From Gammaproteobacteria bacterium (GTDB lineage: Bacteria; Pseudomonadota; Gammaproteobacteria; Competibacterales; Competibacteraceae), in assembly GCA_003562535.1 (NCBI GenBank), contig PWUP01000184.1:1-15198 (forward strand): DNA of 15,198 bases, read 5' to 3'. Of this stretch, positions 1 to 6,722 are shown in pieces. The position numbers and the translations under genes are program-made. Position 1 is the first letter of the stretch, and every line of letters begins with the position of its first letter. The notes under the pieces are model-generated. The model was not told where the DNA came from. It worked only from the letters and a program-made list of their open reading frames with translations, and ran no database searches.

Positions 1-62
1 AGTGTCCCCAATACATATTCGGCGGCGAGCCGGTCGAGTAATTCTTGATTACGATAGTTCAT
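1..62 (-). CDS. Anti-sigma factor, RskA-like N-terminus (partial)
   Basis: Only the first 20 codons are in the window and the gene runs off the left edge. It starts at an ATG five bases after the sigma-factor stop codon, with a GGAAAG-like ribosome site inside the end of the sigma gene. The visible protein begins MNYRNQELLDRLAAEYVLGT. This resembles the N-terminus of RskA/anti-sigma-K type membrane anti-sigma factors, where a short cytoplasmic helical domain holds the sigma factor. Tight coupling to an ECF sigma gene supports the call. Family assignment rests on this short N-terminus plus context; the membrane and C-terminal domains cannot be seen. Confidence 0.7.
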   Translation of the reverse strand, partial: MNYRNQELLDRLAAEYVLGT

Positions 63-67
63 GAGCT

Positions 68-625
68 TTAGCTTTCCAGACACTGTTTCAGGCGTTGCAA
101 ACCGCGACGCACCCAGGATTTCACCGTCCCGATGGGACTGCCGAGCTTGACCGATAATTCCTCATGAGTCAGTCCCTGAAAATAGGCCAATAATAACGCC
201 TGCTTCTGCTGATCTTGCAACTGGTTCAAGCAACGGTGCAGCGCCGCATTGCGGTGAGCCTCATGCGTCTGATCCTCCGGCCCAAGACCCGGTTGCGCCA
301 GACTGCTCAACGTCTCAATCGGTTCATCGACGGTATCGGGCTGCTGATTGCCGCGCCGCAGCGTATCAATGGCCTGATTGCGCGCCACTGTGCCCATCCA
401 GGTCAGCGGGGCCGCTTTGCTGGCGTTGTAATCACCAGCCCGCTGCCAGATTTTGACATAGACTTCTTGCAAGATTTCATTGGCCTTATCTCGTTGTTTA
501 ACTATACGCAGGATCAAGCCAAATAGTTGCGCTGAGGTCGCATGATACAGTTGCTCAAAGCTGTGACGATCACCCAAGGCGCAGCGGGCCAACAGGTGGG
601 CAAGCTGTTCAGGAGTTGATTTCAT
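68..625 (-). CDS. ECF-type sigma-70 family RNA polymerase sigma factor
   Basis: An alternative sigma factor that directs RNA polymerase to a small regulon, probably held inactive by the anti-sigma factor encoded next. The 185-residue protein has the two-domain ECF layout. Region 2 is about residues 22-92 (EILQEVYVKIW, then TWMGTVARNQAIDTLRR) and region 4 about 128-181. Region 4 ends in a helix-turn-helix (GLTHEELSVKLGSPIGTVKS) for -35 recognition. There is no region 1.1 or 3 and no C-terminal extension. I chose the ATG at 625 because 185 residues is usual for the family. An in-frame GTG at 706 would add 27 residues with no family resemblance, although neither start has a strong ribosome site. 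The sequence resembles SigK/RpoE-like groups paired with RskA proteins. The controlling stress is not visible. Confidence 0.9.
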   Translation of the reverse strand: MKSTPEQLAHLLARCALGDRHSFEQLYHATSAQLFGLILRIVKQRDKANEILQEVYVKIWQRAGDYNASKAAPLTWMGTVARNQAIDTLRRGNQQPDTVDEPIETLSSLAQPGLGPEDQTHEAHRNAALHRCLNQLQDQQKQALLLAYFQGLTHEELSVKLGSPIGTVKSWVRRGLQRLKQCLES

Positions 626-803
626 TAGTTTTGGGCGAAAGAAAAATTCCACATCATTGCTGATTCCGATTCTGAGTTGACCGCTATAAGTACCACATCG
701 TGACACTATTTAACATAGAGCAAAAAACAGGGACGAACCTACCGGATTAGCCTATGATGTCGGGCAACGCTGCGCTATTCGGAGCTATGCGAGCTTGCGT
801 CGG

Positions 804-995
804 TCAAGATGAGGCGAGCCATTCTTCAAGGGTATCCATGTCCTGTTGAGCATCCTTAGCATCTAGGCTCACTGCCGGAATGCCAAGGCGTGAAACATGC
901 GAAACAAATTGGCTCACTGTCATCTCAGCCAGTCGTGCTGAACGTGCTAGGGAAAGATGCCCATCACGAAACAGCGCGGGTTGCCAAAGCAGGTC
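804..995 (-). pseudogene. UPF0175-family antitoxin remnant (C-terminal part)
   Basis: A 63-codon frame open from just after a TGA (996-998) to a TGA at 804-806. It reads LFRDGHLSLARSARLAEM, then FVSHVSRLGIPAV, then an acidic tail ending EEWLASS. This matches the C-terminal half of UPF0175 proteins: a helix-turn-helix with the 'G.lSl.rAArLAgM' pattern, then 'RLGIPv' and an acidic tail. UPF0175 proteins are small antitoxin-like partners of PIN-domain toxins. The usual N-terminal ~30 residues are missing, no plausible start codon precedes the conserved part, and an in-frame stop sits directly upstream. No toxin gene is recognisable beside it. I therefore call it a decayed antitoxin; a short functional protein from a non-standard start is less likely. 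Confidence 0.6.
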
Positions 996-1159
996 TCACT
1001 CCCCGGCTATCGAGAATGCCTGCTGCCTCGATGCCCACGATCAACGCATCAGGTTGGTATGCTCAGCTCGATAAGTCAAGCTAACCGTTCGGAAACGTCT
1101 GCACACGTTACCCACTCTCAACAGTTTAAGGTAACGAAATGAACTGGCAAGATCACTTG

Positions 1160-1194
1160 CTCGTCATTCCGCCAATCCCTGGCGGAATGACGAG
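1160..1194. repeat. Perfect 15-bp inverted repeat, terminator/REP-like
   Basis: Arms CTCGTCATTCCGCCA and TGGCGGAATGACGAG pair perfectly around a 5-base ATCCC loop. It lies 29 bases past the manB stop, so it could end the manC-manB transcript. No T-run follows on the minus strand, so it is not a classical intrinsic terminator. Its CGTCATTCC...GGAATGACG core is typical of dispersed intergenic palindromes in proteobacteria. Confidence 0.75.
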
Positions 1195-1223
1195 GTTGAT
1201 GAGGGTGCGCGTTTGACGACTAT

Positions 1224-2573
1224 CTAACCCACTAACAATTTTCGCAATTCCGCTGTTTTTTCAGCCAGCAGTGTCGGATCACCACGGGTTTCAATATTCA
1301 GTCGTAGCAGCGGCTCGGTGTTGGAACTGCGCAGATTAAACCGCCAGTGGCTGAATTCCGCACTCAGGCCATCGGTATAATCTAAGGTCGGTTGGGCAGG
1401 CGTGTAGTATTCCAACACCCGATCCAGCATCGCTTGAGGATCAGCAACGGTAAAATTAAGCTCGCCGCTGCACGGATAACGGGTGATTCGGGCATCGACC
1501 AACTCGGCTAATGAACGCCCACTGCGGCTGATTAAAGCCGCAATCAACAGCCAAGGAATCATGCCAGAGTCACAATAGGCAAACCGGCGGAAATAATGGT
1601 GGGCACTCATTTCCCCGCCATAAATGGCGTCTTCAGCACGCATCCGTTCTTTGATAAACGCATGGCCGGTTTTACTTTGCACTGGGGTACCGCCGGCAGC
1701 ATGGACTGTTTCAATGGTATTCCAACTCAGGCGCGGATCATGAATGATGCGCCCGCCGGGATGTTCCGCCAGCAGAGTTTCAGCCAGCAAGCCAACCAGA
1801 TAATAACCTTCAATAAATCGCCCCCGATGATCGAAGAAAAAACAGCGATCAAAATCACCGTCCCAAGCCAAGCCAAAATCAGCGTTGTACTCGACAACCG
1901 CTTGTGAGGTTACCGCTCGGTTTTCCGGCAGCAAAGGATTAGGAATGCCGTTGGGAAAATGGCCGTCAGGCTGATGATGCAATTTGATAAAATGCAGAGG
2001 CAGATGCGGTTCAAGAGCGTCGATGATGGGGCCAGCACAGCCGTTACCGGCATTAACCACTAGGCACAAGGGGCGCAGTTGATCGCTGTCAACATAACTC
2101 AGCAAATGGCTAATATAGGCCGATTTATCGAGTAGATCACGGTAGCCACCCCGCCGTAACGGTTTGGTGAATGTCTGATTTTCAGCAATTTCACGGATTT
2201 GCTGTAACCCGCTATCGCCACTGATGGGTTTGGCCTGCTCACGTACTAACTTAAAGCCATTATAATCGGCTGGGTTATGGCTGGCGGTGACCATAATGCC
2301 GCCATCGAGCTGGTGATGATGAGTGGCGAAGTACACTTCCTCAGTGCCACATAGCCCTAAATCCACCACTTCGCTGCCACTGTCTTCCAGGCCGCGACCG
2401 AGAGCGGCAGCCAGCTCAGGGCTGCTGATGCGAATATCATAGCCCACGGCGACTCGGCGCGCCCCTAGCCAAGTCGCATAGGCGCGACCGATACGCCACG
2501 CGATGTCAGGATTGAGTTGATCGGGCAGACGCCCCCGGATGTCATAGGCTTTAAAACAATCGAGTGTCATCAT
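1224..2573 (-). CDS. manB: Phosphomannomutase (ManB/CpsG)
   Basis: Interconverts mannose-6-phosphate and mannose-1-phosphate in the cytoplasm, the step before GDP-mannose formation. The protein has the four-domain alpha-D-phosphohexomutase fold. Visible signatures are the phosphoserine loop TASHNP (Ser98), the magnesium loop DGDFDRC, the sugar-binding loop GEMSAHHYF and the phosphate-binding loop RSSNTEP near the C-terminus. With the ATG at 2573 the protein is 449 residues and its N-terminus (MMTLDCFKAYDIRG) aligns with E. coli CpsG without gaps, placing the catalytic serine at the same number. An ATG at 2609 would add 12 residues without support. It is the last gene of the minus-strand block, 53 bp after the permease. 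The CpsG-like sequence favours mannose; a dual phosphoglucomutase role (AlgC type) is less likely. Confidence 0.95.
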   Translation of the reverse strand: MMTLDCFKAYDIRGRLPDQLNPDIAWRIGRAYATWLGARRVAVGYDIRISSPELAAALGRGLEDSGSEVVDLGLCGTEEVYFATHHHQLDGGIMVTASHNPADYNGFKLVREQAKPISGDSGLQQIREIAENQTFTKPLRRGGYRDLLDKSAYISHLLSYVDSDQLRPLCLVVNAGNGCAGPIIDALEPHLPLHFIKLHHQPDGHFPNGIPNPLLPENRAVTSQAVVEYNADFGLAWDGDFDRCFFFDHRGRFIEGYYLVGLLAETLLAEHPGGRIIHDPRLSWNTIETVHAAGGTPVQSKTGHAFIKERMRAEDAIYGGEMSAHHYFRRFAYCDSGMIPWLLIAALISRSGRSLAELVDARITRYPCSGELNFTVADPQAMLDRVLEYYTPAQPTLDYTDGLSAEFSHWRFNLRSSNTEPLLRLNIETRGDPTLLAEKTAELRKLLVG

Positions 2574-2626
2574 CAAAATCTCATCAGTTGGTGTAATCAT
2601 CCCGTCCATGGTTCAGGGGGTAGAGC

Positions 2627-4078
2627 TTAGAACGCACCGAACACGCTGCCCAATACCACCAGTACGACCAGCGAGACGATGGGGAACAGAACGGCCACCA
2701 TGAAAATATCTTTGTACGCCTCGCGGTGGGTCAGTCCGCAAATGGCCAATAGCGTAACTACTGCGCCATTGTGCGGCAGGCTATCCAGCCCTCCTGTGGC
2801 TACGGTCGTCACCCGATGGAGCAGTTCTGGTGCAATTCCCAAGGTTTCGGCCATTGCTAGGTAGTCGGCACCCAGCGTCTGCAAGGCGATACTCATACCG
2901 CCCGATGCCGAACCGGTGACACCAGCCAGGACATTGACCGATAGAGCCAGCGACACCAGTGGATTGCCGCCACCGATCTGCTCAACGAAGCCCTGGATCA
3001 GCTCGAAAGCGGGCAGGGCGGCGATTACGGCTCCAAAACCGACTAAGCTGGCGGTGTTGAAAATCGGCAGCACGGAGGCATTCGCTCCATCGTCCAGCGA
3101 GCGTTTGGGGGCCGCCAATCGTGTCCATGTCATGGCCAGCAGCAGGATACAGGCAATGGTCAGTGAGCAGATGATTGACCACACGCCGAGCACTGAATCC
3201 ACCGATGTGGCTCCGTAGCGGTCTTCAGCAAGATAGGCGGTGTCCATAGAGGGAATAATCATGGCGCTGAACAGATAGTTGAGCGCAATCACTAGGATCA
3301 CTGGTAAGATCGCCACGGCAAATGACGGCAGTGAGCGCGGTGCCGCCTCTGGGGCGACCAGTAAGACATCAAACCCTTCCCCAGACGAACGCTCACGCTG
3401 ATCTTTATCAAAAGCCGGTGGGGTGTCATCGTGATCACCATAGCCTTCTCCAGCCTGGCGAGCGTGTGCGGATTGACGCAGCAACCACCACTGACCCAGT
3501 CCGAACATCACCAGCGCGGCCATTATACCCAGTACGGGGGCAGCGAACGGTGTCGTGCCGAAAAACGGCATGGGAATCGCGTTTTGAATAGCGGGTGTGC
3601 CCGGCAAGGCGGTCATGGTAAAGGTGAAGGCACCGAGCGCAATGGTGGCTGGAATGAGACGCTTGGGAATATGGGCTTGGCGAAACAGGGCAGCGGCAAT
3701 GGGATAGACGGCAAAGGCCACGACAAACAACGATACCCCGCCGTAGGTCAGCACCGCGCAGGCCAGCACCACCGCCAGAATGGCTCGCTCTTGGCCGAGC
3801 TGGGCGATGATGCCTTGGGCTATAGCTTCAGCCGCACCACTGTCTTCCATCAGTTTGCCGAAGATTGCCCCCAGCAGGAACAGCGGAAAAAACTGGATAA
3901 TAAATCCGCCCGCTGAGGTCATAAACACTTGGGTATAGGTGGCCAGTAATGGCGTTCCGGTGGCAAACAGCGCCGCCAGCAGCGCCATCATCGGCCCCAA
4001 CAGTAAGACGCTGATACCCCGATAGGCCAGAAAGATCAGCAAGCCCAGAGCCAGCAACACGCCCAACATGCCGATCAT
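2627..4078 (-). CDS. GntP-family permease
   Basis: An inner-membrane, proton-coupled carboxylate importer of the GntP (gluconate/hydroxybutyrate) family. The 483-residue protein is strongly hydrophobic throughout, with about 12-14 membrane segments. One charged cytoplasmic loop (about residues 201-240, rich in Asp, Glu, Lys and Arg) splits it in two. Family-like stretches include FFPLFLLGAIFGKLMEDSG near residues 63-81 and VLAGVTGSASGGMSIAL in the C-terminal half. The ATG overlaps the stop of the patatin gene by four bases (ATGA), so the two are probably translationally coupled. The substrate is not readable from the sequence. Pairing with a patatin-like protein suggests 3-hydroxybutyrate rather than gluconate, and no gluconate kinase gene is near. 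Confidence 0.85.
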   Translation of the reverse strand: MIGMLGVLLALGLLIFLAYRGISVLLLGPMMALLAALFATGTPLLATYTQVFMTSAGGFIIQFFPLFLLGAIFGKLMEDSGAAEAIAQGIIAQLGQERAILAVVLACAVLTYGGVSLFVVAFAVYPIAAALFRQAHIPKRLIPATIALGAFTFTMTALPGTPAIQNAIPMPFFGTTPFAAPVLGIMAALVMFGLGQWWLLRQSAHARQAGEGYGDHDDTPPAFDKDQRERSSGEGFDVLLVAPEAAPRSLPSFAVAILPVILVIALNYLFSAMIIPSMDTAYLAEDRYGATSVDSVLGVWSIICSLTIACILLLAMTWTRLAAPKRSLDDGANASVLPIFNTASLVGFGAVIAALPAFELIQGFVEQIGGGNPLVSLALSVNVLAGVTGSASGGMSIALQTLGADYLAMAETLGIAPELLHRVTTVATGGLDSLPHNGAVVTLLAICGLTHREAYKDIFMVAVLFPIVSLVVLVVLGSVFGAF

Positions 4079-5136
4079 GGCTGCTGCTCCGTAAATACCC
4101 CAGCGGGCTTGATGCTGTCATCGAGTAGCCAGTCGAAGCTCACACTCGAACGGGTGCCGAGATCCTGCCAATGCGTTTCCAACCAGTGGGCCGCCCGCAC
4201 CTGACCCAAATCGCGCAAGTGGCACAGATAAGGCCATTCGGCATTGAGTTTGCTCGATGCTTGTAAGTCCAGCAAATCGTCATCCGCGTGGATCCGATGC
4301 AGGCGCATATCGCGGTAGCGCTCCTGCTCTAGGTTTTCTACATCGATTAATTGCTTAAGCAGCATGATCGAACGCAGTTCCTTGACCAAACTGGCATTAA
4401 AAGTGATCTCATTCATACGATTGATGATCTCGCGTGCCGTGCGCGGCAGATCCGGTCGGTAGAAGGGATTGATTTGCACCAACACCAGATCTCGGGCATC
4501 ACATTCATCGACCAGAGGAAACAGCGCCGGATTACCCATATAGCCTCCATCCCAGTAGGCTTCGCCGTCGATTTCGACCGCCTGAAACATGAAAGGCAAT
4601 GCGGCGGAGGCCATGACGGCATCGGCGGTCAGTTCGGGGCATCTAAACACTTTTGGCCGCCCACTGCGCACATTGGTGGCGGTCACGAAGACTTTAAGCG
4701 CCTTGCATCGGCGAACCCGTTCGAAATCGACATTGGCTTTAACCAGATCGCGCAGTGGATTGAGATTCAGCGGATTGAGTTCATAGGGCGAGAAAATCCG
4801 CGATAAATGATCAAAAAACAGATAGCTTGCTGAATTGTCTAGGCTCCAGTCACCACTGATCCGTGCCCACAGGTCACGTTGGATCGGACTGGACAGCGCA
4901 GCTTGACTGACCGCCTTCCAGAAACGCGCCAAGTGTTCACGGGCACCCTCAGCCCCGCCTGCCTCAAAGCCATCGGCCATGACGACAGCGTTCATCGCGC
5001 CCGCACTGGTACCGCTGACGCCCTCGATACGCAGTCGCGGTTCTTGAAGCAGGCGATCGAGTACGCCCCAGGTTAATGCGCCGTGGGCGCCCCCGCCTTG
5101 TAAGGCCAGTTCAATGGTTTTGACAGTATGGGTCAT
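4075..5136 (-). CDS. Patatin-like phospholipase (PatD-like, DUF3734 type)
   Basis: A predicted serine lipid acyl hydrolase of the patatin family. Catalytic features are complete: oxyanion loop GGGAHG at residues 14-19, nucleophile elbow GTSAG with Ser44, and the dyad aspartate in DGG (Asp196). The C-terminal ~130 residues match the DUF3734-type extension found in this bacterial subgroup. The protein is 353 residues with no signal peptide, so it is probably cytoplasmic or peripheral at the membrane. In Legionella pneumophila a relative (PatD) is encoded with 3-hydroxybutyrate dehydrogenase (bdhA). Here no bdhA is present, but a GntP-type permease follows with a 4-bp overlap. A role in PHB or lipid turnover is inference. 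The start has no strong ribosome site. Confidence 0.88.
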   Translation of the reverse strand: MTHTVKTIELALQGGGAHGALTWGVLDRLLQEPRLRIEGVSGTSAGAMNAVVMADGFEAGGAEGAREHLARFWKAVSQAALSSPIQRDLWARISGDWSLDNSASYLFFDHLSRIFSPYELNPLNLNPLRDLVKANVDFERVRRCKALKVFVTATNVRSGRPKVFRCPELTADAVMASAALPFMFQAVEIDGEAYWDGGYMGNPALFPLVDECDARDLVLVQINPFYRPDLPRTAREIINRMNEITFNASLVKELRSIMLLKQLIDVENLEQERYRDMRLHRIHADDDLLDLQASSKLNAEWPYLCHLRDLGQVRAAHWLETHWQDLGTRSSVSFDWLLDDSIKPAGVFTEQQP

Positions 5137-5145
5137 CAGTGTGTA

Positions 5146-5157
5146 CGGGAATTCCCG
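5146..5157. promoter_or_regulatory. 12-bp perfect palindrome upstream of patatin gene
   Basis: CGGGAATTCCCG is a perfect palindrome ending 10 bp before the patatin start, inside the 63-bp gap after manC. It could be an operator or a short hairpin affecting translation. A palindrome this short can arise by chance, and no regulator is encoded nearby. Confidence 0.2.
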
Positions 5158-5199
5158 CCCTCAATAACATTACGACGTTGCGTTCAGATCGTGACCCCA

Positions 5200-6630
5200 T
5201 CACGACTCACTTGAGGGTTCATCACGACCATAAACATCTTCAAACCGGACAATGTCATCTTCGCCGAGATAACTGCCGGACTGCACTTCAATCAGTTCCA
5301 AAGGTATTTTACCCGGATTTTCCAGACGGTGGCTGCTGCCCAGTGGAATATACGTCGATTCATTTTCGCGCAGCAGAAAGCTGTGGTCATCACAGGTCAC
5401 TTGTGCGGTTCCACGCACCACAATCCAGTGTTCGGCGCGATGATGGTGCATCTGTAAGCTTAAGCGCGCCCCGGGGTTGACCGTAATCCGTTTTACTTGA
5501 AACCGATCTTCGATATCAATCGAATCATACGCCCCCCATGGACGATGCACCTTGCGGTGGGCTTTAGTCTCGGAGCGGCCATTGTGTTTGAGGTATTCGA
5601 CAATGGTTTTAATGTCTTGGCTATGGTGTTTGTGGGTGACCAGTACCGCATCGGGGGTTTCAACAATCATTAAATCATCAACGCCGACCGTGGCCACCAG
5701 GCGGTGCTGGGCATGGATGTAGCTGCGGTGAGTGGCCTGAGTGAGGACATCACCGACCAAAATATTATCGTCCGCATCCCGTTCACCGACTTCCCACAGC
5801 GCTGCCCATGACCCCACATCATTCCAGCCGATGTTCAGCGGCAACACCGCCGCATGTTGGGTGGGTTCCATGACCGCATAGTCAATGGACTCGCCAGGGC
5901 ATTCCTGAAAAGCCGTTGGGTCTAAACGCAAGAAATCCAGATCACGCCGCGCTTGAGCAAAGGCTTTGCGGCACGCGGTCAGAATATCCGGGCGGAACGT
6001 ATCGAGTTCTTCCAGAAAACGCTGGGCGTGAAATAAAAACATGCCACTGTTCCAATAATATTCACCGGCCGCCAGATACTGTTCTGCGGTGGCACGGTCG
6101 GGCTTTTCGACGAACCGGCTGACCGTATAGCCGCCTTGATCGAGTGCACCGCCCGCTTGAATATAACCATAGCCGGTTTCCGGGGCATGGGGTTGGATGC
6201 CAAAGGTCACCAGATAGCCCGCCTCTGCCACGGTCTGAGCCTGATGCACCGCCTGTTGAAACCCGGTCACATCGGTGATGACATGATCCGCTGGTAAAAT
6301 CAGCAATAACGGGTCTTGACCGGCCATGATGGCTTGTAAGGCGGCAATCGCCACTGCAGGGGCGGTATTCCGTCCTAGTGGCTCCAGAATCAAGGCTTGC
6401 GGGGTAACGCCGAGTGTTTGCAATTGTGCAGCGACCATAAACCGGTGATCTTGATTACAGACCAGTAACGGTGGGCTGGCTTCAAGACCGTGCAAGCGTT
6501 GCACTGTGGCTTGCAGCAGCGATTGCTCACCGAGTAGCGGCAAAAATTGTTTGGGATAGGCTTCACGAGACATCGGCCACAAGCGGGTGCCGCTGCCCCC
6601 TGACAGAATAACGGGAATGATCTGAGTCAT
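5200..6630 (-). CDS. manC: Mannose-1-P guanylyltransferase / mannose-6-P isomerase (ManC)
   Basis: A bifunctional cytoplasmic enzyme. The N-terminal domain makes GDP-mannose from mannose-1-phosphate and GTP; the C-terminal cupin isomerises fructose-6-phosphate to mannose-6-phosphate. The pyrophosphorylase signature GGSGTRLWPMSREAYPKQF is at residues 11-29, followed by FVEKP (173-177) and NSGMFLF (194-200). The cupin shows RPWGAYDS, then HHHRAEHWIVVRGTA, in roughly the last 120 residues. Length (476) matches E. coli CpsB (478) and the AlgA/ManC class. The ATG at 6630 is preceded by GGAG at good spacing. It is the first gene of the minus-strand block, with manB as the last. GDP-mannose would feed capsule, exopolysaccharide or O-antigen; no glycosyltransferases are in the window. 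Confidence 0.96.
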   Translation of the reverse strand: MTQIIPVILSGGSGTRLWPMSREAYPKQFLPLLGEQSLLQATVQRLHGLEASPPLLVCNQDHRFMVAAQLQTLGVTPQALILEPLGRNTAPAVAIAALQAIMAGQDPLLLILPADHVITDVTGFQQAVHQAQTVAEAGYLVTFGIQPHAPETGYGYIQAGGALDQGGYTVSRFVEKPDRATAEQYLAAGEYYWNSGMFLFHAQRFLEELDTFRPDILTACRKAFAQARRDLDFLRLDPTAFQECPGESIDYAVMEPTQHAAVLPLNIGWNDVGSWAALWEVGERDADDNILVGDVLTQATHRSYIHAQHRLVATVGVDDLMIVETPDAVLVTHKHHSQDIKTIVEYLKHNGRSETKAHRKVHRPWGAYDSIDIEDRFQVKRITVNPGARLSLQMHHHRAEHWIVVRGTAQVTCDDHSFLLRENESTYIPLGSSHRLENPGKIPLELIEVQSGSYLGEDDIVRFEDVYGRDEPSSES

Positions 6631-6636
6631 ACCAGG

Positions 6637-6640
6637 CTCC
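6637..6640 (-). promoter_or_regulatory. Ribosome binding site of manC
   Basis: GGAG on the minus strand, six bases before the manC ATG. It supports that start and is the clearest Shine-Dalgarno site in the block. The 92-bp gap to gltX must hold divergent promoters for manC and gltX, but I see no strong consensus pair. Confidence 0.55.
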
Positions 6641-6722
6641 AGGTCAAAGGCAAGAAATCAATGCGTGGGTTCAACCACGGCGTTAAAATACCAGTTTTAT
6701 TGGCTAGACAGACAATCTTACT

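Larger units (their letters stand above)
626..1223. other. Gene-poor spacer with remnants
   Basis: About 600 bp between the sigma gene and manB with no intact gene. Short open frames here have no recognisable protein character. It holds a UPF0175 antitoxin remnant (804-995) and a perfect inverted repeat (1160-1194). At about 754-800 there is a GC-rich, partly palindromic stretch with GATGTCGGG followed by CGCTGCGCT, which looks like a decayed intergenic repeat. From 999 to 1159 I recognise nothing. The sigma-factor promoter should lie near 630-750, but I see no convincing -35/-10 pair. Confidence 0.5.

Noticed and set aside
880..1142. Three overlapping short plus-strand open frames in the spacer
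   Set aside because: Low-complexity Arg/Ser-rich translations in mutually overlapping frames with no family features; part of the region is antisense to the antitoxin remnant.
3431..3916. 161-codon plus-strand frame opposite the permease
   Set aside because: Gly/Arg/Gln-rich translation without domains, antisense to a clear membrane protein.
6631..6722. Imperfect palindrome AAAACTGGTATTTT in the manC-gltX spacer as an operator
   Set aside because: The centre does not pair perfectly and AT-rich matches of this size are expected by chance.
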